From assembly GCA_002633025.1 (NCBI GenBank), contig NMRB01000172.1, forward strand, positions 166,551-230,550: DNA of 64,000 nt. Direction: 5' to 3'. The number at the start of each line of letters is the position of its first letter. The first letter of the stretch is position 1. The notes under the pieces were generated by a model, which did not search any database, was not told the origin of the DNA, and worked only from the letters and a program-made list of their open reading frames with translations. The stretch is from Notospermus geniculatus (lineage: Eukaryota; Nemertea; Pilidiophora; Heteronemertea; Lineidae). Below are positions 11,791 through 22,476 of the stretch, one piece after another. The position numbers and the translations under genes are program-made.

Positions 11791-12869
11791 TTTCTGGGAA
11801 TGACTTGACCCAGATTGCTCATAACTGATGTGTACCTCCCTCTGTCATTAGACTATTATGTCCAACCCAGTGAGCACATGGTCCATGGACCATTTCATTT
11901 CAAATCTAAGGAATTTCACAATTCTTGAGTTATGTTTTTTTTATTATGTGATGAAAATTTACATAATTCTTGAACAGTTTTTCTTTCAAATCTTGAACGA
12001 AAAGTCAGACTTGAATAAATTACGTTTCGGCATTCCATAGTGTAATGAACTAGTTCAAGCGGCGGTGAGCAATGAGTCACAATCCAGAAAACGCAGTCAT
12101 CCTGTCATCCAGGTTTTTTCTGCAATGGTAGAAACCCGAAAGTTTCAAGGTCGCAAAAAATATTCGGTGGCACTGATTGATTGAAAATGCCACTAAACAA
12201 ATCACTAAAGAAGTCGTGTCAAGCTGGGGAACTCATTCAAGACGCTGGCCCAGAAGCCCTGGGTTGGCTAAAGAGCGAGGGCAAGGACATTATGCTGAAG
12301 GGCTGATTCCCATATATGGGGAGGTCCAAGCTGCCGTGAGATTCAGCAGTCTGAAGTCTGGCACAATGAAGAAGTTTAAAGATAAAGTGCACACAAAAAT
12401 TGCCGACTCCTGCGCGACGATATAAAATGTGAGCAACAGCAAAAAATGCGCAGGGGGCTTCTTAACAGTGCAATGCAGAAAGTCATCGAAGGCCGTGGGT
12501 GGAATGATGCCCTTCAGGTGAAACAATGAACAATGTAGAGAAACTGTGTGAGGTCGTGAATATTACTTTATGAGAATATATGTCGCCAATTCGGGCTGCT
12601 AAGCGAAAAGAAATATTGAATTGATTCATGGGCATCCGGAATGGATGAAATGACTTTCAGAGTGATCCTTTTCACTCAAAGGATAGCAAATCAATGCGAA
12701 CGAGAGATTGTTCCGCGATTAAGTACTGGTAACATTCTTGAACCTAAAACTTGTGATAATAGGGAATTTTCGCAAAGCCCCCGAAACGCGAACGCGAAAC
12801 CCATTGTTCAATGCGGCGAAGAGGACAGCGAACAATAGGATAGACGTTCGCTTCGGCGTTTCGAGGGAT

Positions 12870-14159
12870 CCCCATTAATATCAAGTAGGCATATGTTCTC
12901 TATTGAGGTCATCAATTAATAGGGATATATATCTTACGGATGATCTCTATCCCTATTTTCACTATCCTAATGTTGTTATGACTTGCTTTAAAATTCATCT
13001 CAGTGTATCCTTTGGTTGCTTGGGTCCGCCACGTCCCTGAGTTATTGATCAATTTTATATTACCACTTTAACAAGCCCCTGTCTCGTTAAGTCAAAAAAA
13101 GAGGAATAATAAAGTTATGGGACATTTATTGGAGTGGGGTATTATCGAAAATGGAGGTGTTCATTTTTCCTCTATTACATGTATCTATTTTTAGGTCAGC
13201 TTTCTAGTTGCTAGTGATAGCCACTTCTTTAATAGTTTGTAAATAATTTCGGGAAAGAACTTCCGGTTTTGGAGTGGGCCTCACGAAACGTTCAAAACAC
13301 ATGTTCAAGACAATTTGAAGTTGTTATTTCCGTAGAATTATCGTTATATTACATTTAAATCAGATTTGAAACTCATTTTAATGTATTTAAAGCCTGATAT
13401 TTGTTTTCTGGTCAATTTTAAATACGGCTACTGACCAATGTTTCCCAGATTTTTTCAATCATAAGGTCGCGTAACCCATCGTGAGCCCCGCGTAACTCCG
13501 TTTGTTTCATATGGTTGAGAAGCTGAGATATCCAGCTTCTTGGGGAAATTTTGGCTTTGGCAACAAAATTCCGTGGAAATTATTACATCACCGACAAGGT
13601 GAAAGATTGGATTCGTCATATCGAAGTTCAAGCAAGAAAAATCGCAAAACTTCGCCCGATGTTGATGGATTTTGATGCGGTGACGACTGCTTTTCAAGAA
13701 TCAGGAAGTGCACACAAACTGGGGTACCCCTCCAATGCATGTTTATGAAAGATATGAAGTCGCTCGGGGAAATAATGACAAACTCTGGCAGGTTCGTCAC
13801 TTTTGTCGAAATTTGACCTCTGTGACCTTGAAAAGTAGGTCAAATCAAAAACCAGGGGCTTCAGCTTTTTTTTATGGTAGTGGGGTACATGAACCTGTCA
13901 ACTTGTTGCCTTGAATTCCATTTCTGAGGATAACCGATCTATTTTCAGCACAATTAGTGTTCCATGTGATGACCCTACGCTCTGATTGTTCGTGGGGTTC
14001 TCATTACTTCAGTCCTTTTGTATCATAAGGTCAACTAGTCTGAATTCAACAAAATTTGCAATAAACACGCAAAAGGGTCTTGCCAATCATGTGAAAGAGT
14101 CAGAATGCAATTCTGTTAAGGTTTAAAGGGATACTGGCCACATTTATATGCTATATTTG
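12870..14159. other. No gene recognised; scattered repeat pieces
   Basis: The stretch 13795-13850 (TTGACCTCTGTGACCTTGAA...) is an inverted partial copy of 11300-11360, so at least part belongs to the same repeat family. A coding-like frame near 13540-13770 is interrupted by stops and matches nothing I know. Confidence 0.4.
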
Positions 14160-14720
14160 TTAGTTTAACCAGAGTGGCTTGTGATTCTGGGTGAGATAAG
14201 CCTAGCAAAGTCTTCTGATCAGGCCCAGGCACACAACATTCGGCCTTCGGCCTACACAACATACACTGTATAAGTAAAAGTATGGGAAGTGTTGCCACTC
14301 AACACAGCTGAAAAAAGACATCACTCGCTTCAGACGCCCTAACAGCCAAAATATCCAACATTCCGCCATGAAACTTCGCACAACCAACCATGAGAACAGT
14401 ATTCACTGTTACGATATCCAATTTTCAAATTTACACGAATGCTTCCACTCGATTTCGACGACTTTGATCGGCTAATTTCATAAATTCCGCCATTCCAAGT
14501 CTGCTGTCCTGATCTGCAGCCCAAACCACATGCATTTGTTTATGCTTGTCGTAGTAACCAATCAAATTGCGTTTCAGGGGTTGTGCGCATGCGCATTGGC
14601 GACATCAGGGCAGCAGACTTGGAATGGCGGAATTTATGAAATTAGCCGATTAAAGTCTGGGCCTGATCAGAAGACTTTGCTAGGCTTATCTCACCCAGAA
14701 TCACAAGCCAAAGTGACGTT
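14160..14720. mobile_element. Foldback element with two pairs of inverted arms
   Basis: 14165-14225 pairs with 14658-14715, and 14455-14515 pairs with 14603-14665 (shared words include CAGAAGACTTTGCTAGGC and TTCATAAATTCCGCCATTCC). No coding content. Confidence 0.65.
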
Positions 14721-14977
14721 TTATTCGTTCGTAGACTTTTTTACGCACTGTTGTATAAGAACCTATAATTGAGGGGCATAAACGGGGCTATAGAGGTTTT
14801 ACTAATTGTAATCTTGTAACATGCACCTGGAATGTACAAGGTGGCCTAATATTCGACAAGTTATCTAATAAAAGTAACTATAGCTTATAACGATATTTTC
14901 TCTTCGTTTCGATAAATATCAATTAGTCCACTTCCAGACACTTGCGAATTTTCGACTCCAACCGGGGTCTTCCTCAG

Positions 14978-15050
14978 GTACTTTTCAGTTGGAGAAACCA
15001 GAAAAGACTGTCGTTTCAGTCTTTTCTGGTCTCTCCAACTGAAAAGTTGA
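14978..15050. repeat. Near-perfect hairpin of about 30-bp stem
   Basis: CTTTTCAGTTGGAGAAACCA and AGAAAAGACTG are followed, after a short loop, by their inverted complement with one mismatch. The flank (TTTTCGACTCCAACCGGGGT) resembles the terminal region of the palindromic MITE near 34895-35100. Confidence 0.7.
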
Positions 15051-15599
15051 CTTCTTGATATTTATCATTTTGTGTGTCAATTTTTGTGCTTTCTCGTTCT
15101 TTGGATTCTCTTCGTTTCGATGTTCTTTCTGATGGAAGGATATCCAGCCGCGTAGAGGGGGTCCATGCAAGGGGACCAGACCCGCCTGCTCGCACAGGCC
15201 ATAGATATTTTACCCATGTTCTTTACCCGTATCACTTCAAGCGAGCATAAATGACAGGGAGAGAGGCAGGTGGTGAGAGTCTGGAAATTCTGGACCCCTA
15301 CCCGGGTATAGATATCTTAGTCCAAATTGGTTGTTTGATACAAGTCACAGCAGTGAAACATCCTTGATTAAACCTATACGAAATGCATGCCTCTAATTAC
15401 ATGTAGTTTTCTCCTGAATTTCTGTGCAGATTTGCATTTTACAACTGTTTGACCTTGACCTTGACCTCTGACCTTCAAGGTCATTGCGTAACCTAGGTGT
15501 AAGTAAAGGTTTTAGGGTCCTACCGTCACCAGGTTCTGACTTATCAAATATGTTATCAAATTTTCATATGAAACCTCGCCATGATATCAGGAAATATCA

Positions 15600-15866
15600 T
15601 CTATATCTATATCATTACTGGCGTCGTAACCCTGTTGGATTTTTGCCGGAGGTATGGAGTCCACGACAGGCTACTGTCCACCTGTGTGGGGTCTTTTACT
15701 TGCCCTGGCATAGACACTCAGGTACAAGGGACCACGGCTTTTAGTCCCATCCGACGGACCCCGCATTAATGTTTCACAACTTTTTGCCTTCGCCCGGAGT
15801 CGAACCCGCGCCGACCCATTGTACAGTTTGGGAGCGCGCTAACCACTCGACCACCGGGCTTAGACA
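15600..15866 (-). mobile_element. tRNA-derived SINE (minus strand)
   Basis: Read on the minus strand, the head has an A-box-like TGGTCGAGTGGTTAGCGCG and a B box GGGTTCGACTCC, and the GCCCGGT/CGGGC ends can pair, as in a tRNA. The body runs through AAAAGCCGTGGTCCCTTGTA and TGTCGTGGACTCCATACCTC and ends in an AT-rich simple tail. A second, 5'-truncated copy is at 62690-62880. The anticodon arm is not convincing for a functional tRNA. Confidence 0.75.
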
Positions 15867-16189
15867 ATGCGACGGAGCAGATGCAAACTGAAAATTTCAT
15901 GCAGCAATAACATCCTTGGGTGAGCTATGATGTTGCGATACCAGTTTCAGGTCGCTTACTGTGGCAGATCTCCCAATATGCCAACATATCAAATTTGATA
16001 CATGTACATCAATATCATTATGATGCTGACCCTGGAGAATAAATGTGCTGATGCAAGTATCTTGCCAAGGGCCATAAACATAGGGAATGAACTTGTTACT
16101 AGTATTCTACCTGGCCTCGGAGACAAGTTATTCAAGAAACAGTCGTGTGACAGACAAAATCTCCACCTTTGATATCAATTTCACCATGA

Positions 16190-16350
16190 ACCAGGGGGGG
16201 GGGACATTTCCAGGTCTGTAGCTGTTGCAGGAGCAAAGTTACATGTGTGACAGACACAAAGACACATGGACACAACGACACAACGACACACAGACAGACA
16301 GAACAAACACAATATGGTTCCCGATCTTGAGATCGGAAACCATAACAAAG
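16190..16350. repeat. ACACA/GACA simple repeat and terminal hairpin
   Basis: A G10 run, then ACACAACGACACAACGACAC-type satellite, then AATATGGTTCCCGATC paired with GATCGGAAACCAT. This looks like the 3' end of a common interspersed repeat, but the family is not identified. Confidence 0.45.
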
Positions 16351-16916
16351 CCAATGTAAGTAGTATTATACCGACAAGACTGCAAAAAGATGGTAAGCTT
16401 GGGTCACAGTGGGATCAATAAATGACGATTGTTAATAAGTATAGGCCTAATTCGGTCAGTCAATCAATAACGAGCGATAGTTTTTCTTGGTATATTACCT
16501 TACATTACAACAATTTCAACCGATGCTTACATTTCGGTGTTCAGTTGGGAAAATTAGCAGCAACATGATGACAGCAAAGTTTTGATGATGAGGCCTCAAT
16601 TTAGGCCTGAACATTTTTCTCAGAAGAGAATGTGGTAATACTTTACCTACTCATTATAGCGACAGTGCATTGAATATTCGAAGATCGGCGGACCGATTTT
16701 TTTTACATGTGACTGAGTTAATTCTCATTTATCGGGATTAGTTTAGTTATCAATATTACCGATATATTTATTCATGTAACTTTTTACATTGTACATGTAT
16801 ATAGAAAATATTGTGAGTGTTGGAGGTGCAAGTGTGTTTCAAAAGAGATGTGCGCATTGCAGCCAATGCGGCTTTAACAATGCTAATTAAATCATACATA
16901 AGACAAACGGTGCCTT

Positions 16917-17153
16917 AAGGGCGGTTTACACTAGGTTGCACCAAGTTGCAAGTTGACTTGCAACTTGTTGCAAACTACCTGGGACGGTTTACACATAGAA
17001 AAATCGATGCAACATCCAGCGTGGTCGAGTTGCAACAAGTTGCATGCCCGTTTACACATGCAACTTTTATGAAACTTTTTGGTCTCATCAGGTTTATGCA
17101 ACAAAATTGCATGAAGTTGCATATGAAAAGTTCCATGTGTAAACGGGCCTTTA
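16917..17153. mobile_element. MITE of about 240 bp, TIR GGGCGGTTTACAC
   Basis: The left end AAGGGCGGTTTACAC and right end GTGTAAACGGGCCTTT are inverted. The internal sequence is dense in AAGTTGCA/TGCAACTT words that fold back. TTAA/TTTA at the edges may be target duplications. Confidence 0.7.
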
Positions 17154-18321
17154 GAAAATTTGTTGCAGATTGACAACTTCCCACTTTGACTCATTTTACA
17201 TAATCTTACATCATCTGGTTGATCTGAGCCACTGACCTAATTGCACCTTGCACCCCTTTGGTTATAAGTGAGCCATGCCAATCCACTATTAAGTAGGACA
17301 GCCTAAGCAACCATGTGTATCAAGGCAAGGGTGATGCATAATGGTCACGGCCCAAACATGCTACAAATTTAGCATTGTAAAACCGTTATTATTCATCGGA
17401 TTTGAAAATTTAAAAGTGTTTGTTGATATAACAAAGAATTCTCTGTTCAAAGTTCTGCATAACTTTTCGGCAATGCAACAGCCTATTTTCCATTTTGTTA
17501 TAAATTAGGCAGAGAATAAAAACAATAGGATTGAGACTAATCAACATCTCAGGTCTCAAAATTGGACCCCTCTGAAACACGTTTCACAGCTAGTCCATGG
17601 GTCGGTGGAGCCTAAGGGATGTAAATGTAATGTATAAAACTTACATGTGACTTCAGAAATGTGGATGTACTTCACCTATAAATGTTATTATTGCTTAGTT
17701 TACACCAAGTGAGAACGATTACAACAGTCACATAGTGAAAAAGGCGATCCGGTCTCTGCGGATAATGTACAACGCACTGTCGTTATAACTGTGTAGGTAC
17801 AGTATAAAACGGGTTGGACGTTTCATTGTGTTGGTCTGATATTACCTATCATCGTGTAAAACCGACGAAAAGTAATTTTATTTTTTCGGGCCTACTGGTA
17901 GTAATTTATTAGAAATGTACAAAAAAAAACTATGATACAAAACCTTGACAGTACCGCAGGGCTGACCTCAAAGCATCATTATCCCTGAATTTTCCGGCCT
18001 ACTCTTCCGAATAGTACGGCATATTTCTTGTCCTAATTTCAAGACGTATACTCGACCTCTGCGACGTTTGGGCAATTACATGTAAATGTAAAAACAATCC
18101 AACTTCATTTATGTCCATCGTATAATGTAAGATCACTACAAGTTTCTCAGGTAAGGGACGGTCCGGGAGAAGCTGAAGACAGGAGGAAGCTGAGGTGGTA
18201 CGAGGTGGTCCGATTTTGGAACCGTTGCCAAATTCGGACTCGCAGCGAATCTGAATTAGGACTCCGAGTCCAAATTTGGAAGCGTTTCAGAACAAGGACT
18301 CGGTAGTTTGTTGATAATAGT
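17154..18321. other. No gene seen
   Basis: AT-rich DNA without recognisable domains. Near 18220-18290 repeated GGACTC words in both orientations suggest an old inverted-repeat element. Confidence 0.4.
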
Positions 18322-18541
18322 GAGGTTTCGCAAATCTGACGAAAAGCTAAGTACGATACACGGAAGTCAACTTCATTTCCAGGACCTAATGTATTTCGGT
18401 AGAGGGTTGGTACCATAAATCTCCCTGGTGTCAATGCGTCCTTCAGCATATATTGTAAGGCCGAGAGAGTTGTGGTGCATCTTGAATTTTTAAATTTCCA
18501 CTTCGTATCTAGGAAGTGGAAACGAAAGATAAATTTCAAAA

Positions 18542-19590
18542 GGGCATGGGCTGTTAAGGAGATGACATGCAAGTTGTGCAAAACTCGGAAATGGCTGAAC
18601 CAATCGGAACCAAAATGACAGGGTGGTTCTCTTTTGTTGCGTGATTGAAAACTGTACTGCAATAATTAATCTTGACTGACCCTGACCTATAGATTTAAAA
18701 CAATGCACATTTTTGAATGCCCAGAAATATAAGAAATAAACATGATTTGAAGCTGTAACTTCGCACAAACTTCAGGGGAGTACCATAGATAAGTCCCACT
18801 GAGAGGTCTTCAATTTACTGTCATTATAATGGGAGAAACAAGAACAACAAAATCACATAATTAAGGGGTGTATTCAACAGGTAGAATATCCAAAACATGC
18901 CTTCCTTGGAAACATGGTGAAACTGACTTCAATCTGATTGTTGGTGGATTGTCATGGCATAGTTATTTTGGTCAATGGGTGTTCAAGAGTATGACAGGGG
19001 TCAGTTTGGGTATGGTGGTAAACAGACATGACTATAGTGCCCAATACTGCTCATAGTGACATAATGCTATCTACTGCTTGTGAAGTCAGCTGTGTAAAAA
19101 GTAGAGTTGCTTGCTGGTTTTGCACTCAACCTAAAGTTCGCAGACAGTGGCAAGGTTGAATAAGTCTAATTGAGTGGAACCATTCATGTTCAGCAAGGCT
19201 GCCGGTCTATTTCGTCATGTTCAACAAAACACTTCACTGAGGCTGTTCTCCTTTTTCAGTATACCCACAAATCTCAAGTTTTCTTTGTTTCATTTCCTAC
19301 ATATCTAGTGGAAATGCATTAAAAATATTAGACTCCTTTCAATTGATATTCTGGACTTAATGTTCATGTGAAGTTAGAGCTTCAAATGATGATTATTTCT
19401 TATATTTCTGGGCATTTAAAAATATGCATTGTTTTAAATCTATAGGTCAGGGTCAGTCAAGATTAATTATTGCGGTACAGTTTTCAATCACTCAACAAAA
19501 GTGAACCACCCTGTGATTTTGGTTGCGATTGGTTCAGCCATTTCCGAGTTTTGCACAACTTGCATGTCATCTCCTTAACAGCCCATGCCC
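18542..19590. mobile_element. 1.05 kb element with inverted repeats of about 210 bp
   Basis: The left end GGGCATGGGCTGTTAAGGAG and the following 200 bp recur inverted at 19385-19590. It sits inside the GAGGTTTTCGC MITE between AAAA and TTTAATATAC, with no clear target duplication. The middle has no recognisable protein. Confidence 0.75.
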
Positions 19591-19769
19591 TTTAATATAC
19601 AACGTAACTCTATGGCTCTAACTTCATACGCTAAAAGAGGGTATTCGAAAAACCTGGATGACTGGAGTTACTGGCTTGTGACTCATTCCTCGCTGCCGCC
19701 TGAACTAATTCATTAAAGCTGAACTTCACGAACGAAAACATGACGGCACCGCAGTATGGTGGTCTACTA

Positions 19770-19877
19770 GGCCCGTATGTATAATGGTGGAATAACGGAG
19801 GTGTAACTTATTCCAGGTGTAACTTACCTTGAATGTAAGCTCTACCTCCCATCATTCCAACTTTATGCGCACGGGCC
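19770..19877. mobile_element. 108-bp MITE inside the left long TIR
   Basis: GGCCCGTATGTATAATGG at the left and the inverted AACTTTATGCGCACGGGCC at the right. The corresponding stretch is absent from the right TIR, which marks it as an insertion. Confidence 0.6.
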
Positions 19878-20662
19878 CTGAGGTGGAAACGCCCTTCGAA
19901 GTACCTCCAGAACATGATGGACTACCTGCCTGTTTAGCGTCGCCACTGATATTCAATCTCAGGCTTTCAATCGAGACGTATCAAGAGATAGTGCTCAAGT
20001 GACAGAGCCTGATAGGCTAGTATAGATACGTACGGAACGTGAGTATGAGGTTGGTCAGGGTTCTTTAGAGCTTGTGCTCTTTGAAATATATGACAAAATG
20101 ACAAAAACTTCGGCAACAACAAATAATACACTGCTCGTCTGACTTTAAGGAACTCCATTTGGTATCGTTGCAAACATACATACTGCCATCAATCTTATTT
20201 TATTTCTTTTGCCATAGTCTTGTTATTTGAATATACATGTGTACATGTTCGCAGAAACGCATTGTACAAGATATGAGCAATAATACGTACATGACTCGCG
20301 CGATGTGTAATGCATTTGTAGAAAGAATATTTAAGTGATTACAAGATTATGGCCAAAGTCGGAAATAAAATAAGAACTGTCCTCAATGAGTAAGTATTGA
20401 TATTCTTATTATGACGTCAGATGAGCGTTGAATCTTGGAGGAATTATACTGACAGGAGGAACAGTCCGCTAACTTCAAACGTTATATGATGGCCGCCGCT
20501 GTTGACACAAGCAAACAATCCCGCGAGGTGTTAATCACTAAATAAACACAGCTTCGTCAGTTCGGGAGCTCCGAATGCACTTCGGGAATTTCCGTCATCG
20601 CAATGCCCGGATGTAATCGGTGGTCACGTGACCCACTCGGCTTGGATACGTTTGTAAACAAC

Positions 20663-22440
20663 ATGGCGTGCGCGAATTTCGAAGAGGAATTTTGCGAAGA
20701 AAACGTCAATTTATCTCCTCAAAATGAAGCCTACGACGATGAAAACTCGGACGATGATTTCGTAGAAATTTACTGCACCTGTCTGCGACCTGAAGATGGT
20801 TTTATGATCGCATGTTCGTCAGCAAAATGTGAAGTTGAATGGTTTCATTTAGAGTGTGTAGGCCTCACTGAAGAATCCGTTCCTGAAGGAGACTGGACAT
20901 GTGAAGAGTGCCTCAATAAAGGTTTGCTTACCATCATGATCCATGTTTTTATTTTGCTTTCATTTTATCTGTCATGACAAGAACATGATGATGTAGCCTA
21001 CTGTATATCATTGTCTACCATCAGCCCTTTGGAGGAATTAGACCTAGGCCCTATCCCTTGCGAATAAATTATAGCCTGTTGGTAATCTTTGCAGGTAGGC
21101 CTAAACCAAAGTCAAAGTCAAAGAAGCCCCGAGTCCGAGCTGAGCAGAAAAGGAAAGAATCCGACACTATCGAAGTGATATCAAAGCCAAAGGAGCAGAG
21201 TCGGAATTCTAAAGCGGTGAAAAAGGGAATGAAGAAAAGCAAGAAAGGTAGGGGCCTACACATTTTATTAAATACTTTTTTATTGGTAATGGTACAGCAG
21301 TGGCACTATAGACAAACAGTCTTTTACAATAAAACTTTGATAGGCCATACCTCTTGTTAAAAACATTCTTTTATAAATACACTTGTTTTCTTCAGCTCTG
21401 AAAACGCCCACCTATGGAAAAGCTGATGCAGAGAACGACTCCGTACGGATACTGAAGGACAGCATTGTGAGCCTTCTTCAAGGGGATGTTGCTGAACTGG
21501 ATGAGGAACTCCGTTTGGAATTACAGTCACTGGAGAATTCTCTAAACGATAGAGATCCAACAACTGTTGCTAAGTGGGCAGAGTTTGCGAAGTTCCTCAT
21601 TTGTACACTGTGGCCAGTAATTCACTGTATGATGGATAGTTACAGAGCTGATAAACTTGAGCAAATGTGCACATCTTTTCACCTTTTGAGCATCAGTGAA
21701 GAAGTAGACACAGCATTCAATAAATTGTCGTGTGACCTGGGACTCAACAGTGACAAACAAATCTTCATCATGCAATTCTTGCTGGAGGAGTGTATGGTAC
21801 AAGTTTTACGGAAGCAACACACAAGTGCTGATACTGTGTTCCAAATTGACACTGCCAATTCGAAAACATTTTCCACTGCCGAGGTGCAAGTTCTAAGATA
21901 TACAGCTGGTTATGTTGCTCGCAAAATCATGAGGCGATACAGACGTGCATCGAACAAAGATGTGTCATCTTCGGTTATCAGCCTTCTGGAGGACTGGAAA
22001 GTTGACAATTCTGTCCCGGAAACAGACACATTCCTCAGTTACACAAAACGTCCTGTGGACATCAGCAACAGAGGTGGGCTTTTTGCAATAAAGGACAATG
22101 TTTACTGTTTCTTTAAACAAGTTGAACTTGTTGTGCAACCAATACTGAAATCAAGAATGCTCAACACTTGCAGAACAAGAACTTGAAGGCGACTCTAGAA
22201 GGCAAACTTTCTGAAAGTCTGAGTATCTGCAACCATTGGAATGCCATCACTCAGGAAATGGAAAATGAAGCCTTGAAAGAAAGACTATTTCAGGATGTGA
22301 TCAGCTGCTGGGTTTATCTGCGGATTAAAGCCTTTGTAAGTGCGTACATGTTTGTGCAACAGAAAAATGACAGAGCATCAAAAAAGGGAGAAAAAGGTCT
22401 GAGGAAACAGCTTAAGAAATCAAAGACTGGGGACTTGTAA
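20663..22440 (+). pseudogene. PHD-finger accessory protein of the P-type transposon (frameshifted)
   Basis: Three exons with GT-AG borders keep phase: 20663-20921, 21095-21247 and from 21396. An in-frame ATG also exists at 20603. Exon 1 encodes an ING-like PHD finger: IYCTCLRPEDGFMIACSS, then KCEVEWFHLECVGL and WTCEEC, giving the C4HC3 ligands and Tyr, Met and Trp at positions that form the histone H3K4me3 cage in ING proteins. Exon 2 is a Lys/Arg/Ser-rich basic linker. Exon 3 encodes a helical region of about 260 residues with QVLRYTAGYVARKIMRRYRR, function unknown. At about 22150-22186 the frame ends in TGA while an adjacent frame continues with good coding character to the TAA at 22438, which suggests a one-base indel. 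The gene runs towards the transposase gene, about 40 bp from its end. A role in chromatin reading or target choice is inference. Confidence 0.75.
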
Positions 22441-22476
22441 ACTCACACAAGACATGTCATGTACTATTTGAAGGGT

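Larger units (their letters stand above)
10101..11898. mobile_element. 1.8 kb interspersed repeat starting AGCTCACTGGGGTGAGCT
   Basis: Absent from block copy 1, so its limits are defined by the empty site (TCATTTTT at the left, TCATTT at the right as a possible target duplication). It begins with a short palindrome followed by CGTCCGTCGTCCGTCGT, as does the copy at 49051. The body holds TAGGCCTA-rich DNA (10660-10880), a hairpin containing an N (about 11020-11062) and diverged tandem units (11446-11790). No protein domain was found. Confidence 0.65.
9475..12119. mobile_element. Long-TIR (MULE-like) element, copy 2, interrupted
   Basis: Left end GGGTATTCGAAAAACCTGG and the inverted right end match 3455-4323. 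The interior is split by the 1.8 kb insertion at 10101-11898. Confidence 0.65.
5493..12869. repeat. Copy 2 of the duplicated block, with insertions
   Basis: Collinear with 1197-5069 but longer. It contains a 235-bp MITE at 6544-6778, extra DNA at 7223-8626 and an insertion at 10101-11898 that are all absent from copy 1. The last shared words are a GCGAAACGCG-type GC-rich tail ending at 12869. After this, copy 2 continues into new sequence while copy 1 stops at the N. Confidence 0.85.

Noticed and set aside
18147-18662. 171-residue minus-strand open frame
   Set aside because: It crosses the junction between the GAGGTTTTCGC MITE and the 1.05 kb element and has no domain, so it is an accidental frame.
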